Of a DNA stretch of 64,000 nucleotides, positions 56,533-64,000 are shown one piece after another. This stretch comes from Janthinobacterium tructae (GTDB lineage Bacteria > Pseudomonadota > Gammaproteobacteria > Burkholderiales > Burkholderiaceae_D): positions 4,030,001-4,094,000 of the forward strand of contig NZ_CP041185.1 in NCBI RefSeq assembly GCF_006517255.1. The letters are read 5' to 3'. The notes below the pieces were generated by a model. That model searched no databases and had not been told where the DNA came from. It worked only from the letters and a program-made list of their open reading frames with translations. Every line of letters starts with the position of its first letter. Within the stretch, counting starts at the first letter, position 1. Both the position numbers and the translations under genes were made by a program.

Positions 56533-57201
56533 ATGCCTACCGCATTGATCATCGGCGCCTCGCGCGGCATCGGCCACGCAATCGTCCGTCAGTACCGCCA
56601 CGATGGCTGGCGTGTCATCGCCACGGCGCGCACGCCGGACGCTTGCGATGCCCTGCGAGAACTTGGTGCGGAAGCGCATCAGCTCGACGTGACGGATGTG
56701 GAAGGCTGCGCCGCCCTGGGCTGGAAGCTCGACGATGAAAAGCTCGACGTAGCCATCCTCAACGCGGGCGTGTATGGCCCCCGTCACGACGGTTTCCCCA
56801 CGCAAGAAGATTTCGATGCCGTCATGCACACGAACGTGCTGGCGGCCATGCGGCTGCTGCCGATCCTGGCGCCGCTGGTGGCCAATGCCAAAGGGAAACT
56901 GGCCGTGCTGTCCTCGCACATGGGCTCCCTGAGCGAACGGGGCAACCCCAGCGGTTCGCTGTACCGCGCCAGCAAGGCCGCCTTGAATTCCGTGCTGATC
57001 GACACGGCCCTCGTGCATGGCCCGCAAGGCGTCAGTTGCGTCGCCTTCCACCCGGGCTGGGTGCGCACGGACATGGGCGGCGCCGGCGCCGATATTTCCC
57101 CGGAAGAAAGCGCAGCCGGCATCCGCGCCACGCTGGCCAGCCTGCCGGCCACGGACAAGGCCGTGTTCCGCAATTACGATGGCAAGCCCATCGGCTGGTA
57201 A
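56533..57201 (+). CDS. Short-chain dehydrogenase/reductase
   Basis: A 222-residue NAD(P)-dependent oxidoreductase of the SDR family: cofactor motif LIIGASRGIGHAIVRQ, the NAG motif (AILNAGVYGP), catalytic Ser in VLSSHMGS and YRASK with Tyr and Lys in the classical spacing (LYRASKAAL). The substrate cannot be told. GGGAGAAG stands upstream of the ATG. Between a terminator and a second acyl-CoA dehydrogenase gene 38 bp downstream, it probably belongs with that enzyme. Confidence 0.92.
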   Translation: MPTALIIGASRGIGHAIVRQYRHDGWRVIATARTPDACDALRELGAEAHQLDVTDVEGCAALGWKLDDEKLDVAILNAGVYGPRHDGFPTQEDFDAVMHTNVLAAMRLLPILAPLVANAKGKLAVLSSHMGSLSERGNPSGSLYRASKAALNSVLIDTALVHGPQGVSCVAFHPGWVRTDMGGAGADISPEESAAGIRATLASLPATDKAVFRNYDGKPIGW

Positions 57202-57239
57202 TTCCCGCATCCACTATAAAAATATACGAGACGACGTCC

Positions 57240-58367
57240 ATGATACTCAATGAAGAACAATCGATGATCCAGGAAGCGCTGCGCAGTTTTTCGCGCGAGC
57301 GCCTGGCGCCCAATGCGGCCCGCTGGGACAAGGAACATCATTTCCCCAAGGAAGAATTGCAGGAACTGGCCGCGCTGGGCGCCTTTGGCGTGGCCGTGCC
57401 GGAAGCGCTCGGTGGCGCCGGCCTCGACTACGTGTCCTTGGCCCTGGTGCTGGAAGAAATCGCTGCCGGTGATGGCGGCACGTCGACCATCATTTCCGTG
57501 AATAATTGCCCCGTATGCAGCATCGCCATGATGTACGCCAACGATGCGCAAAAGGAGCAGTGGCTGCGCCCGCTGGCGCAAGGCGCCATGCTGGGGGCGT
57601 TTTGCCTGACGGAACCGCACACGGGCAGCGATGCGTCGGCCCTGCGTACCACGGCCACCCGCGATGGCAGCGAGTACGTCATCAACGGCACGAAACAATT
57701 CATTACCAGCGGCAAGTATGCGGACGTGGCCATCGTCATGGCCGTCACCGACAAGGCGGCCGGCAAGCGCGGCATCAGCGCCTTCTGGGTGCCGACGAAT
57801 ACACCCGGCTACATCGTGGCGGGTCTGGAACAGAAAATGGGCCAGCATTCATCGGACACGGCACAGATCCTGTTCGACAACTGCCGCATCCCGGCGGAAA
57901 ATTTAATAGGCGAAGAAGGACAAGGCTACAAGATCGCCCTGTCCGGCCTGGAAGGCGGACGCATCGGCATCGCTTCACAAGCCGTGGGCATGGCGCGCGC
58001 CGCGTATGAAGCGGCCCTGCAGTACGCACGCGAGCGCGAAAGTTTCGGCAAACCCATTTATGAACACCAGGCCGTGCAATTCCGCCTGGCCGACATGGCC
58101 ACGCAAATCGAAGCGGCGCGCCAGCTGATCCGCCACGCGGCGGCCATGAAGGATGCGGGCTTGCCGTGTTTAAAAGAAGCGGCCATGGCCAAGCTGTTTG
58201 CGTCGGAAATGGCGGAAAAAGTCTGCTCGGACGCCATCCAGGTGCACGGCGGCTATGGTTATGTCTCCGATTTCCCCGTCGAGCGCATCTACCGCGACGT
58301 GCGCGTATGCCAGATTTACGAGGGCACCAGCGATATCCAGAAAATCCTGATCGCCCGGGCCTTGTAA
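57240..58367 (+). CDS. Acyl-CoA dehydrogenase, short-chain type
   Basis: A 375-residue FAD acyl-CoA dehydrogenase. N-terminal helices (LNEEQSMIQEALRSFSRERLAP), middle beta domain (AFCLTEPHTGSDASAL, FITSGKYADV), and C-terminal domain with FAD motif IQVHGGYGYVSDFPVERIYRDVR and the catalytic Glu in QIYEGTSDIQK, the position used by short-, medium- and branched-chain enzymes. Likely substrates are butyryl-CoA or branched short-chain acyl-CoA such as isobutyryl-CoA, which would suit the neighbouring branched-chain catabolism, but specificity is not readable. The start is the ATG at 57240. Confidence 0.93.
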   Translation: MILNEEQSMIQEALRSFSRERLAPNAARWDKEHHFPKEELQELAALGAFGVAVPEALGGAGLDYVSLALVLEEIAAGDGGTSTIISVNNCPVCSIAMMYANDAQKEQWLRPLAQGAMLGAFCLTEPHTGSDASALRTTATRDGSEYVINGTKQFITSGKYADVAIVMAVTDKAAGKRGISAFWVPTNTPGYIVAGLEQKMGQHSSDTAQILFDNCRIPAENLIGEEGQGYKIALSGLEGGRIGIASQAVGMARAAYEAALQYARERESFGKPIYEHQAVQFRLADMATQIEAARQLIRHAAAMKDAGLPCLKEAAMAKLFASEMAEKVCSDAIQVHGGYGYVSDFPVERIYRDVRVCQIYEGTSDIQKILIARAL

Positions 58368-58390
58368 AAGTATTTGGAAGTAACAGTCTC

Positions 58391-58510
58391 GGCGCTTTTA
58401 GAAACCGTAGCGAGCAAGCCCGATATCGGATTGAGTAACGCAGCCGTACTTCGGTACGGCGAGTAACGCCGATTCGAGAGCGGGCTGCGCAGTAGGTTTA
58501 TAAACGCGCC
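58391..58510. repeat. Nested-hairpin interspersed repeat, copy C
   Basis: Outer inverted repeat GGCGCTTTTAGAAACC (58391-58406) and GGTTTATAAACGCGCC (58495-58510), 14 of 16 paired. Inside: GTAGCGAGC, then GAGTAACGCAG, the inner stem CCGTAC (58444-58449), tetraloop TTCG, GTACGG (58454-58459), then GAGTAACGCC and CTGCGCAGTAGG. Immediately after the acyl-CoA dehydrogenase gene and just before the terminator of the candidate small RNA. Confidence 0.8.
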
Positions 58511-58520
58511 AGCTACAGAC

Positions 58521-58547
58521 GAAAAAAAAGCCCGCTAGCGCGGGCTT
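58521..58547 (-). terminator. Intrinsic terminator of the candidate small RNA
   Basis: AAGCCCGC (58528-58535) and GCGGGCTT (58540-58547) form a perfect 8-bp stem with loop TAGC. On the minus strand it is followed by eight U in the RNA, a textbook Rho-independent terminator. In the plus direction the following sequence is less U-rich but could also stop the acyl-CoA dehydrogenase transcript. Confidence 0.85.
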
Positions 58548-58784
58548 CGTTCCAATGTATTACCAATGCTTTAATCGTGTCATGGACGCCAGTGCTATCT
58601 GCAAAGTGCCTCCTGATTTTCGGACTCCCATGCTATCTGCATGGTGACTCCAAGGTGTAAATCGACCATCGTATCCGGAATTACAAAATCCACTCTTCGC
58701 TCTGTCACGCCATCGACATTACACCTGTCGGTCGCCGCGCTGAAACTGGATGGTGAGATGATTTGCTGCCAAATCTCAATCACT
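58521..58784 (-). ncRNA. Candidate small RNA (or short structured transcript), about 264 nt
   Basis: A strong promoter (58791-58819) and a strong terminator (58521-58547) on the minus strand enclose about 264 nt with no known protein. The 5' part can fold (GAGATTTG with CAAATCATCTC), and two 17/20-identical direct repeats lie in the 3' half: GGACGCCAGTGCTATCTGCA (58584-58603) and GGACTCCCATGCTATCTGCA (58622-58641, plus strand). An open frame of up to 75 codons (58595-58822) runs through, but its ATG lies upstream of the promoter; internal GTG or ATG starts lack ribosome-binding sites. I therefore favour an RNA gene; a short peptide cannot be excluded. Confidence 0.55.
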
Positions 58785-58790
58785 GAACGG

Positions 58791-58819
58791 AGTATAGCAC
58801 AGCCTTTTGTGCGATGCAA
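58791..58819 (-). promoter_or_regulatory. Sigma-70 promoter of the candidate small RNA
   Basis: On the minus strand TTGCAT (plus 58814-58819), a 17-bp spacer and TATACT (plus 58791-58796) form a near-consensus promoter, 14 bp beyond the stop codon of the YihY-type gene, pointing to 58784 as an approximate transcript start. Confidence 0.7.
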
Positions 58820-58832
58820 CAACCTTTTTAAA

Positions 58833-59726
58833 TCAAGTCCTTAGCGCCAGCGGCTTGTCCTCTTCGCCACCACGCGCCACTCTTTCGTATTCGGAAATCA
58901 CTTGCGCGCCCAGCAGCAGCAGGGTGGCGCCGATTTCCAGGCTGAACATCACGACGATGGCCGTCGTCATCGAGCCATACACGACATTCACCTGCGACAA
59001 GGTGGAAAAATACCAGACCAGCACATGGCGGGCGATTTCCCACAGCAGGGCCGCCGTCACGCCGCCGATCAGCGCATGCGTAATCGATAATCTTCCGACC
59101 GGCATGACCAGGTAAATCGAGCTGAGCACAAGGATTTCGCCGCCCAGCCCCAGCAGATACAGCAGCACGCCGGACACGCCTTCCAGGCCCCAGTCGTGGC
59201 GCAAGAAGCGCACGCTTTCCTCGCCCATCACCTGCAAGCCGCCCGCCACCAGGGTGATCAGCAAAATACCGATGCCCAGGCACAGGATGTAGCAGTACGG
59301 CAGCACGGCGGAAATGAGGAAATGGCGGCGGCGGATGGCCACGCGGTGAATAAAGATCACGCTCATGGCATTTTCCAGCACGGTAAACGCCAGCGAGCTG
59401 AAAAACAGCATGGTCAGCAGCAACAGCCAGCCGATCACGCCCCGGTTGTCGAGAAAGTGTGCAATCTCGCCCACGATGGCCTTCGATTGTCCCGGTACCA
59501 GCCATTCCAGGTAATGGCCGATTGTTTGCAGCAATTCATCCTGCGCGATCACGTGCGACAGGGCCACCACCACCAGCATCAGCAGGGGCACGATGGACAG
59601 CAGCGAGTAATACGCGACGGCGCCCGCCAGCAGCAAGCCCTGGTTGGCGCGAAAACCCTTCAGCACCTGCAGCACGAAGGCCAGCGGATGGCTGAGGATG
59701 TAGGTACTGGCGTGGCGGTTGATCAT
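58833..59726 (-). CDS. YihY/virulence factor BrkB family membrane protein
   Basis: A 297-residue inner-membrane protein with about six TM helices and the YihY (UPF0761) pattern: AGAVAYYSLLSIVPLLMLVVV in the first helix, WLVPGQSKAIVGEIAHFLDN, SLAFTVLENAMSVIF, LYLLGLGGEILVLSSIYLVMPVGRLSITHALIGG, and YGSMTTAIVVMFSLEIGATLLLLGAQVISEYER at the end. The family was once misnamed RNase BN; its true role is unclear. I use ATG 59724-59726; a GTG at 59765 would add 13 residues. It is last in a row after the receptor and peptidase genes. Confidence 0.92.
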   Translation of the reverse strand: MINRHASTYILSHPLAFVLQVLKGFRANQGLLLAGAVAYYSLLSIVPLLMLVVVALSHVIAQDELLQTIGHYLEWLVPGQSKAIVGEIAHFLDNRGVIGWLLLLTMLFFSSLAFTVLENAMSVIFIHRVAIRRRHFLISAVLPYCYILCLGIGILLITLVAGGLQVMGEESVRFLRHDWGLEGVSGVLLYLLGLGGEILVLSSIYLVMPVGRLSITHALIGGVTAALLWEIARHVLVWYFSTLSQVNVVYGSMTTAIVVMFSLEIGATLLLLGAQVISEYERVARGGEEDKPLALRT

Positions 59727-59811
59727 GTCGGGTGCGGTGAGGAAGACGGCGCGGCCTCGTGCCACGCCTTATCACACTAGCATACTGACAATCGCCCTGC
59801 TGCACCGTGCG

Positions 59812-60888
59812 CTAGCAGACGGCCGGCTCCAGCAAGGTCAAGGTTTGCCGGTCCGCATCCAGGGTCGCCAATATGCCCATCGGTAGCGTGAACTGGTGGC
59901 GGATGTGGCCAAACGAGTAGCCGCTGACGGCCGGTACGCGTAAAGGCTGCAAATGCTGGTCCACGGTAGCATCGAGGCTCAGCGCAGTGTCGCCCTCGGC
60001 CGCCTCGCAATGCTCGAAAATGCCCAGCATCAAGGCCGCCGCTTTGTTGAAGCCCACGGACAGGTCGAGCTGGCATAACATCCTGTCGATGCGATACGGC
60101 ACTTCATTGATTTCTTCGAGGAAAAGGATGTGCTCGCGGAAATCAGCCGCATACGGCGTGCCGGCCAGCGCGCTGACCATGCACAGGTTGCCGCCCGTCA
60201 AGCGTCCCGTCGCCTGGCCGCCATGCACGGTGCGGATGGCGAAATTCGGCTGCGTCTGCGCGCGGCGGTGATTCTCCAGCGCCATCGGGATCGTGTAGCT
60301 GTCTTGCGGCGTCATCAGCACGTTACGCAGCTGCGTCACCGTGTACTCGGAAAACGTGGACGAGGCCACGGGGCCGTGGAAGGTCACCAGGCCCGTCTGG
60401 CGGCCGATGGCCAGGTGCAGGGCCGTGATGTCGGAATAGCCGATCAGCACTTTCGGGTTGGCGCGGATCAAGGCGTAGTCGAGCAGCGCCAGCAGCGAAA
60501 TGCAGCCGGAGCCGCCGCGGATGGCCCACACCGCCTTGACTTCCGGGTCGCGGAATGCCGCGTGCAGATCGTCGAGACGCTGCTGCACCGTGCCCGCATA
60601 GTTGCCGTGCACGGCGCGGATGTTGGCGCCCAGGCTGGCGCGCAAACCCAGCGATTCGATATTGCGCTGAGCCTTGGCGATGGCGTCCTCATCCGTAAAG
60701 CCGCCCGGTGCGATGATGGCGACCAGGTCGCCTTCGCGCAGGCGCGCCGGTTTGATCAATGCGTGTTGCTGTTGCATGCGTTTGCCCTTCCCTTGCGCCG
60801 CCGCCCATGCCGGTGTGCCTGCCGCCCCCAAGGTGGCGGCCAGTAAGCCGCCGAAGCGGCGCCGGCTGAAATTGGTCTGACTGGACAT
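59812..60888 (-). CDS. Tat-exported S66 peptidase (LD-carboxypeptidase/MccF family)
   Basis: A 358-residue serine peptidase of family S66. The nucleophile lies in KVLIGYSDITALHLAIG, the Glu in ILFLEEINEVPYRIDR and the His in SGYSFGHIRHQFTLPMG; GGSGC and GPVASSTF complete the fold. Family members cut muropeptide L,D-bonds (LdcA) or inactivate microcin C-type peptides (MccF) and are usually cytoplasmic. This one starts with a twin-arginine signal (SRRRFGGLLAATLGAAG to AWA), so it should be periplasmic. GGAAAGGG precedes the ATG. It follows the TonB-dependent receptor gene by 88 bp. Confidence 0.92.
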   Translation of the reverse strand: MSSQTNFSRRRFGGLLAATLGAAGTPAWAAAQGKGKRMQQQHALIKPARLREGDLVAIIAPGGFTDEDAIAKAQRNIESLGLRASLGANIRAVHGNYAGTVQQRLDDLHAAFRDPEVKAVWAIRGGSGCISLLALLDYALIRANPKVLIGYSDITALHLAIGRQTGLVTFHGPVASSTFSEYTVTQLRNVLMTPQDSYTIPMALENHRRAQTQPNFAIRTVHGGQATGRLTGGNLCMVSALAGTPYAADFREHILFLEEINEVPYRIDRMLCQLDLSVGFNKAAALMLGIFEHCEAAEGDTALSLDATVDQHLQPLRVPAVSGYSFGHIRHQFTLPMGILATLDADRQTLTLLEPAVC

Positions 60889-60976
60889 GCGGCCCTTTCC
60901 TGGAATAAAAACGGCGACGCCAGGCGCCGCCGCACGAGGTTAGCACGCCAGCGGGATCGCCGCCGGCAGCGCTGCC

Positions 60977-63730
60977 TTACATGAACTTGTACTTCAGCTG
61001 GAATGACAGCGAACGGCCGCGCGGGTCGGCCACGCGCGGATCCCAGCCGGCGCCCACCACTTCATCCACGTTGTGTGCGGTGAAAGGCGGATCGCGGTCG
61101 AACAGGTTCTGGATGCCCACGGTAATCGTCGTATTTTTAAAGCCCGTGTACGTGCCCGACAAGTTATACGTGGTGTAGCTGGACACGTCCGGCTTGAAGC
61201 CCGGTGGCGGCGCGCCTTTGCCATTATTCGGTACCTGGTCTTTGTAGCCCGACGAAAAACTCTGGATCAGCAAGCCGCTCCAGTCGCCGCGCGACACGCC
61301 GAAGCTGGCATTGTGTTTCCAGCGCAAGTACAGATCGCGTGTATAAAACTTGCCGACCAGTTCCTGGTATTCCTGGCCTTGATATTCCGCAAACTTGAAG
61401 CTGTCCATATACGTGCCGTCCAGGGTCGCCGTCCATTTCGCGTCCGCGATCTTGCCTTCGCCGCGCAAGCCCACGTCGAGGCCACGCACGCGGCTGCCTG
61501 CCGCATTGATCCAGCCCGCCTGCACGTACTCGATGGTGCCGTCCGGATTGCGGTGGATGTACTGGTTCAGCGCCTGGTAGTTGGCCAGCACGATTTGCGG
61601 CGTGCGGTTCAGGATGCGGTCCTTGGTATTGATGGCCCAGTAGTCGAACGAGGCCGAATATCCCTTGAATGGCTCGATGACAAAACCGACGCTGCCCTGC
61701 TTCGACGTTTCCGGCTTCAGGTTCGTATTACCACCCGTCTTGTAGTCGAGGCGGTCGATGGCACAGTATTCGGGCACGCCCGGATGCTTGGCACAGCCTT
61801 CCTGGTCGACCACGCCGTTCGGCAATTCCTGGCTCAGCGAACCGGAATACAGCTGCTGGAAGCTTGGCGCGAGGAAACCCTTGCTGGCCGAACCGCGGAA
61901 CAGCAGGAAGTCGGTCGGCTGGTAGCGGAAGGCCACTTTCGGATTCGTCGTCGCGCCCACCAGGCTGTAATCGTCGCGGCGGATGGCCAGCTGCATTTCC
62001 AGGTCCTTCGTGACCGGCACCAGCAACTCGGCATACACGGCCTTGACGGTACGGCTGGCATCTTTTAATGCGGCATTGCCCGGCGCCAGCAGGATCTGGG
62101 TGGCGTCGACGTCTTGCCCGAAGCTATAACCTTCGCGGCGCAAGTCAAAGCCGGCCGCCATGGCCAGCGCACCGGCCGGCAGCTGGAACAGTTCGCCCGA
62201 AACGGAACCGTCGATCTGCGTCAGGGTCGTCTTGCCGTGCTGGAAGTCGCCACGGAACTTGGTCGATTCGATCAATTGCTTGGCCGCTTCCGTCTGGCTC
62301 TGGCCGGCGCCCACCCACGGATTGATGATGCCCGTGGCCAGGGCCGCGTACAGCTTGTCCGTGTAGGAATAACCATCCGTCAGCTTGGTCTTGGTGCTGC
62401 TCTCGGCGCGCGAAATACCGGCCTTGTAATCCCACTTGCCGAAGTTGCCTTCAAAGCCCACCAGCACGCGGGCATTGTCGGTGGTGTTTTCCTGCGTGCG
62501 GTTGCCCACGTCATTCGCGCGCCATTTATAGGAAATCGGCTTGGTCTTGTCGAAGGTAGGGATATAGGCCGAGAGGTCCTGGTAATACGCGCCGCCGACC
62601 GGATACAAATTCTTGTTGGCGACGGTCGCCTGCACCTGCATCGGCGTCAAAATGGCCGTGGCCTTGGTGCGCGAACCGAGTACTTCGACAAACATGCGGT
62701 GGTCGGGCGCCAGCTGGAAGGTGCCGCGCGACAGCAGATTGGCCCGTTCAACAGGGAATTGCAGCACATAGTCGGCGCCATAGTCGTACGCGCAGGAATA
62801 CTTGGTGCGCAGCGGTGAGGTCACGTCTTTCCACAGCGCCGTCTGGTACTGCGACATGCCGGCGATGCTGTCGCACTTGCCCTGGAAGCTCAGCGGATTG
62901 GCTTGCAGGTATTTATTCGCATCGCCAGGCAGCTGGAACGAGGCGCCCAGCGCCGTGCCGGCACCCGCCATCTGGTTGGCAAACGGCGTGCCCGTGGTAT
63001 CGGGCGACAGGCCGCGGCCCGGCTGGTAGCCATTCACGAAGGAGCGGTCGCTGCCGTTCAGGCGCTCGGCCTTGTCGACGGTCAGGCTGGCCATGATGTT
63101 GTAGCGGTCTGATTCCAGCGAACCCGTGCCGGCCAGGAGGGAAGCGCGGCGCGTGGCGCCGCCGCCCGCTTGCGTGTCGTTGGTGGAGACGGACGCTTCC
63201 ACGCCGCTGTAATTAGTTTTCAGAATGAAATTGATCACGCCGCCGATAGCGTCCGTGCCGTAGATGGCCGAGGCACCATCCTTGAGGATTTCCACGCGCG
63301 AGATTGCACCGAGCGGTATCGAGTTCAGGTCGACCGACTTGCCGCTGGCGCCGTGCGTGGCGATGCGGCGGCCGTTCAACAGCACCAGCGTGCTCGACGG
63401 TCCCAGGCCGCGCAGCGAGGCGAACGAGGCGCCGCCACTGACGCGGTCGGCATCGGCACCAAACACGTTATTGCCCGAAGTCATGTTATCGGCGCCCGTG
63501 CCGTTGGCCGACAGGGTGCGCACCAGTTGCTCGGTCGACGTGATGCCCTGTTTTTCGATCTGGTCAAACGTGATGACTTGCACTGGCAGCGCGCCTTCCT
63601 TGGCCACGCGCTTGATGCTGCTGCCAGTCACTTCGACCCGTTGCATCGCTGGCGCCGCTGCTTCCTGTGCCATCACCGGCCCCACCACCCCCATCAATGC
63701 CACCAACTGCGCTAGCTTCTTCAATTTCAC
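60977..63730 (-). CDS. TonB-dependent outer-membrane receptor
   Basis: A 917-residue receptor. Signal peptide (residues 1-21, cut after VMA), a plug domain at about 35-170 (MQRVEVTGSSIKRVAKEG as a TonB-box-like start, SLRGLGPSSTLVLLNGRRIATHG, IPLGAISRVEILKDGASAIYGTDAIGGVINF) and a beta-barrel to the C-terminus (GRSLSFQLKYKF-M, last residue Met after Phe). The length and plug resemble receptors for peptides, plant polymers or complex carbohydrates rather than siderophore receptors, but the ligand is unknown. GTG start with AAGGAG seven bases upstream. It is first in line before the exported S66 peptidase and the YihY-type gene. Confidence 0.94.
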   Translation of the reverse strand: MKLKKLAQLVALMGVVGPVMAQEAAAPAMQRVEVTGSSIKRVAKEGALPVQVITFDQIEKQGITSTEQLVRTLSANGTGADNMTSGNNVFGADADRVSGGASFASLRGLGPSSTLVLLNGRRIATHGASGKSVDLNSIPLGAISRVEILKDGASAIYGTDAIGGVINFILKTNYSGVEASVSTNDTQAGGGATRRASLLAGTGSLESDRYNIMASLTVDKAERLNGSDRSFVNGYQPGRGLSPDTTGTPFANQMAGAGTALGASFQLPGDANKYLQANPLSFQGKCDSIAGMSQYQTALWKDVTSPLRTKYSCAYDYGADYVLQFPVERANLLSRGTFQLAPDHRMFVEVLGSRTKATAILTPMQVQATVANKNLYPVGGAYYQDLSAYIPTFDKTKPISYKWRANDVGNRTQENTTDNARVLVGFEGNFGKWDYKAGISRAESSTKTKLTDGYSYTDKLYAALATGIINPWVGAGQSQTEAAKQLIESTKFRGDFQHGKTTLTQIDGSVSGELFQLPAGALAMAAGFDLRREGYSFGQDVDATQILLAPGNAALKDASRTVKAVYAELLVPVTKDLEMQLAIRRDDYSLVGATTNPKVAFRYQPTDFLLFRGSASKGFLAPSFQQLYSGSLSQELPNGVVDQEGCAKHPGVPEYCAIDRLDYKTGGNTNLKPETSKQGSVGFVIEPFKGYSASFDYWAINTKDRILNRTPQIVLANYQALNQYIHRNPDGTIEYVQAGWINAAGSRVRGLDVGLRGEGKIADAKWTATLDGTYMDSFKFAEYQGQEYQELVGKFYTRDLYLRWKHNASFGVSRGDWSGLLIQSFSSGYKDQVPNNGKGAPPPGFKPDVSSYTTYNLSGTYTGFKNTTITVGIQNLFDRDPPFTAHNVDEVVGAGWDPRVADPRGRSLSFQLKYKFM

Positions 63731-63949
63731 AGGTCTTCTCCTTGTTGGGCAATCGAAACTTGAGTTATCAAGTCAGGCTGTTTTTTCACGTCGCAGATGT
63801 CTGTCTCGCAGTACATTTTTTTATGACATTTGCGCATGACTTTATTTGTTTTCATTTTCAGAGTAGCGCGATGCATCCGCAGCCAGCCAATGAAAAATGC
63901 TTTCCTAACCATAACTTTTTGGAATGAATGCCCTTTTCAGTGACGTGGT

Positions 63950-64000
63950 CACTTGCCTGCGGGGCGGCCCTTGGCGGGATCGACGTCCAGATAGCGCCAG
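63950..64000 (-). CDS. C-terminal end of an unidentified gene, cut by window edge
   Basis: Reading inward from base 64000 on the minus strand, an open frame of 16 codons (WRYLDVDPAKGRPAGK) ends at a TGA (63950-63952). Composition and codon use are like the neighbouring genes, so this is probably the end of a coding region, but too little is visible to identify it. The 219 bp between it and the TonB-dependent receptor (63731-63949) is AT-rich and should contain the receptor promoter; I see no firm motif in it. Confidence 0.4.

Noticed and set aside
63823..63840. PHO-box-like pair (ATGACA and ATGAC) upstream of the TonB-dependent receptor
   Set aside because: The half-sites are 13 bp apart instead of 11, so they would not lie on the same helix face as in a PHO box.

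Overview
The window is dense, GC-rich bacterial chromosome with almost no spacer DNA. Gene order (mlaFEDACB, an ABC-2 pair, ibaG, murA, hisG, hisD) and protein sequences point to Betaproteobacteria, Burkholderiales, most likely Oxalobacteraceae (Janthinobacterium/Massilia/Duganella type). That placement is inference from content; no rRNA gene is present.

Layout. 1-9.2 kb (minus strand): start of hisD, short-form hisG, murA, ibaG, an ABC-2 exporter pair and a complete Mla phospholipid-transport set. 9.3-15.6 kb: gltB-gltD glutamate synthase with a clear terminator. 15.7-16.6 kb: a REP-associated transposase-like gene with a degenerate catalytic motif, framed by inverted REP-like sequences. 16.7-21.8 kb: response regulator, sensor kinase and an SNF2-type helicase.

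22-46 kb (minus strand) is the centrepiece. In transcription order it holds: a periplasmic STN-domain protein with a TonB-type C-terminus, an ECF sigma factor, a FecR-like anti-sigma factor, a 4547-residue two-partner-secretion exoprotein (TpsA), its TpsB transporter, an ExbB fused to a periplasmic DUF2341/LamG-like region, ExbD, TonB, a Porin_5-like porin, a periplasmic coiled-coil protein and a YbjN protein. The order STN protein/sigma/anti-sigma plus TpsA/TpsB/ExbB/ExbD recalls the Pseudomonas aeruginosa VreAIR (PUMA3) and PdtA/PdtB system, which responds to phosphate starvation. A near-perfect PHO-box-like repeat with a correctly spaced -10 lies upstream of the first gene here. The likely picture is a phosphate-starvation-controlled cell-surface signalling circuit coupled to secretion of a giant surface protein and a dedicated TonB-ExbBD energy module.

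46-50 kb (plus strand): a small secreted protein, tex, a CGFS glutaredoxin and ubiX. 50-51.7 kb: a small unknown protein, an XRE-type regulator with a perfect palindromic operator, and an AT-rich stretch without a recognisable gene. 51.7-58.4 kb: a LiuR-type MerR regulator, isovaleryl-CoA dehydrogenase, aceK, a thiolase, an SDR and a second acyl-CoA dehydrogenase, i.e. branched-chain/acyl-CoA catabolism linked to glyoxylate-shunt control, with two LiuR-like palindromes. 58.4-58.8 kb: a candidate small RNA with promoter and terminator. 58.8-64 kb (minus strand): a YihY-type membrane protein, a Tat-exported S66 (LD-carboxypeptidase/MccF) peptidase and a TonB-dependent receptor.

Three dispersed copies (about 25.0, 50.1 and 58.4 kb) of a ~115-bp nested-hairpin repeat share a conserved frame, while the inner stem varies with compensating base changes. 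This appears to be an interspersed structured repeat family that I do not recognise.
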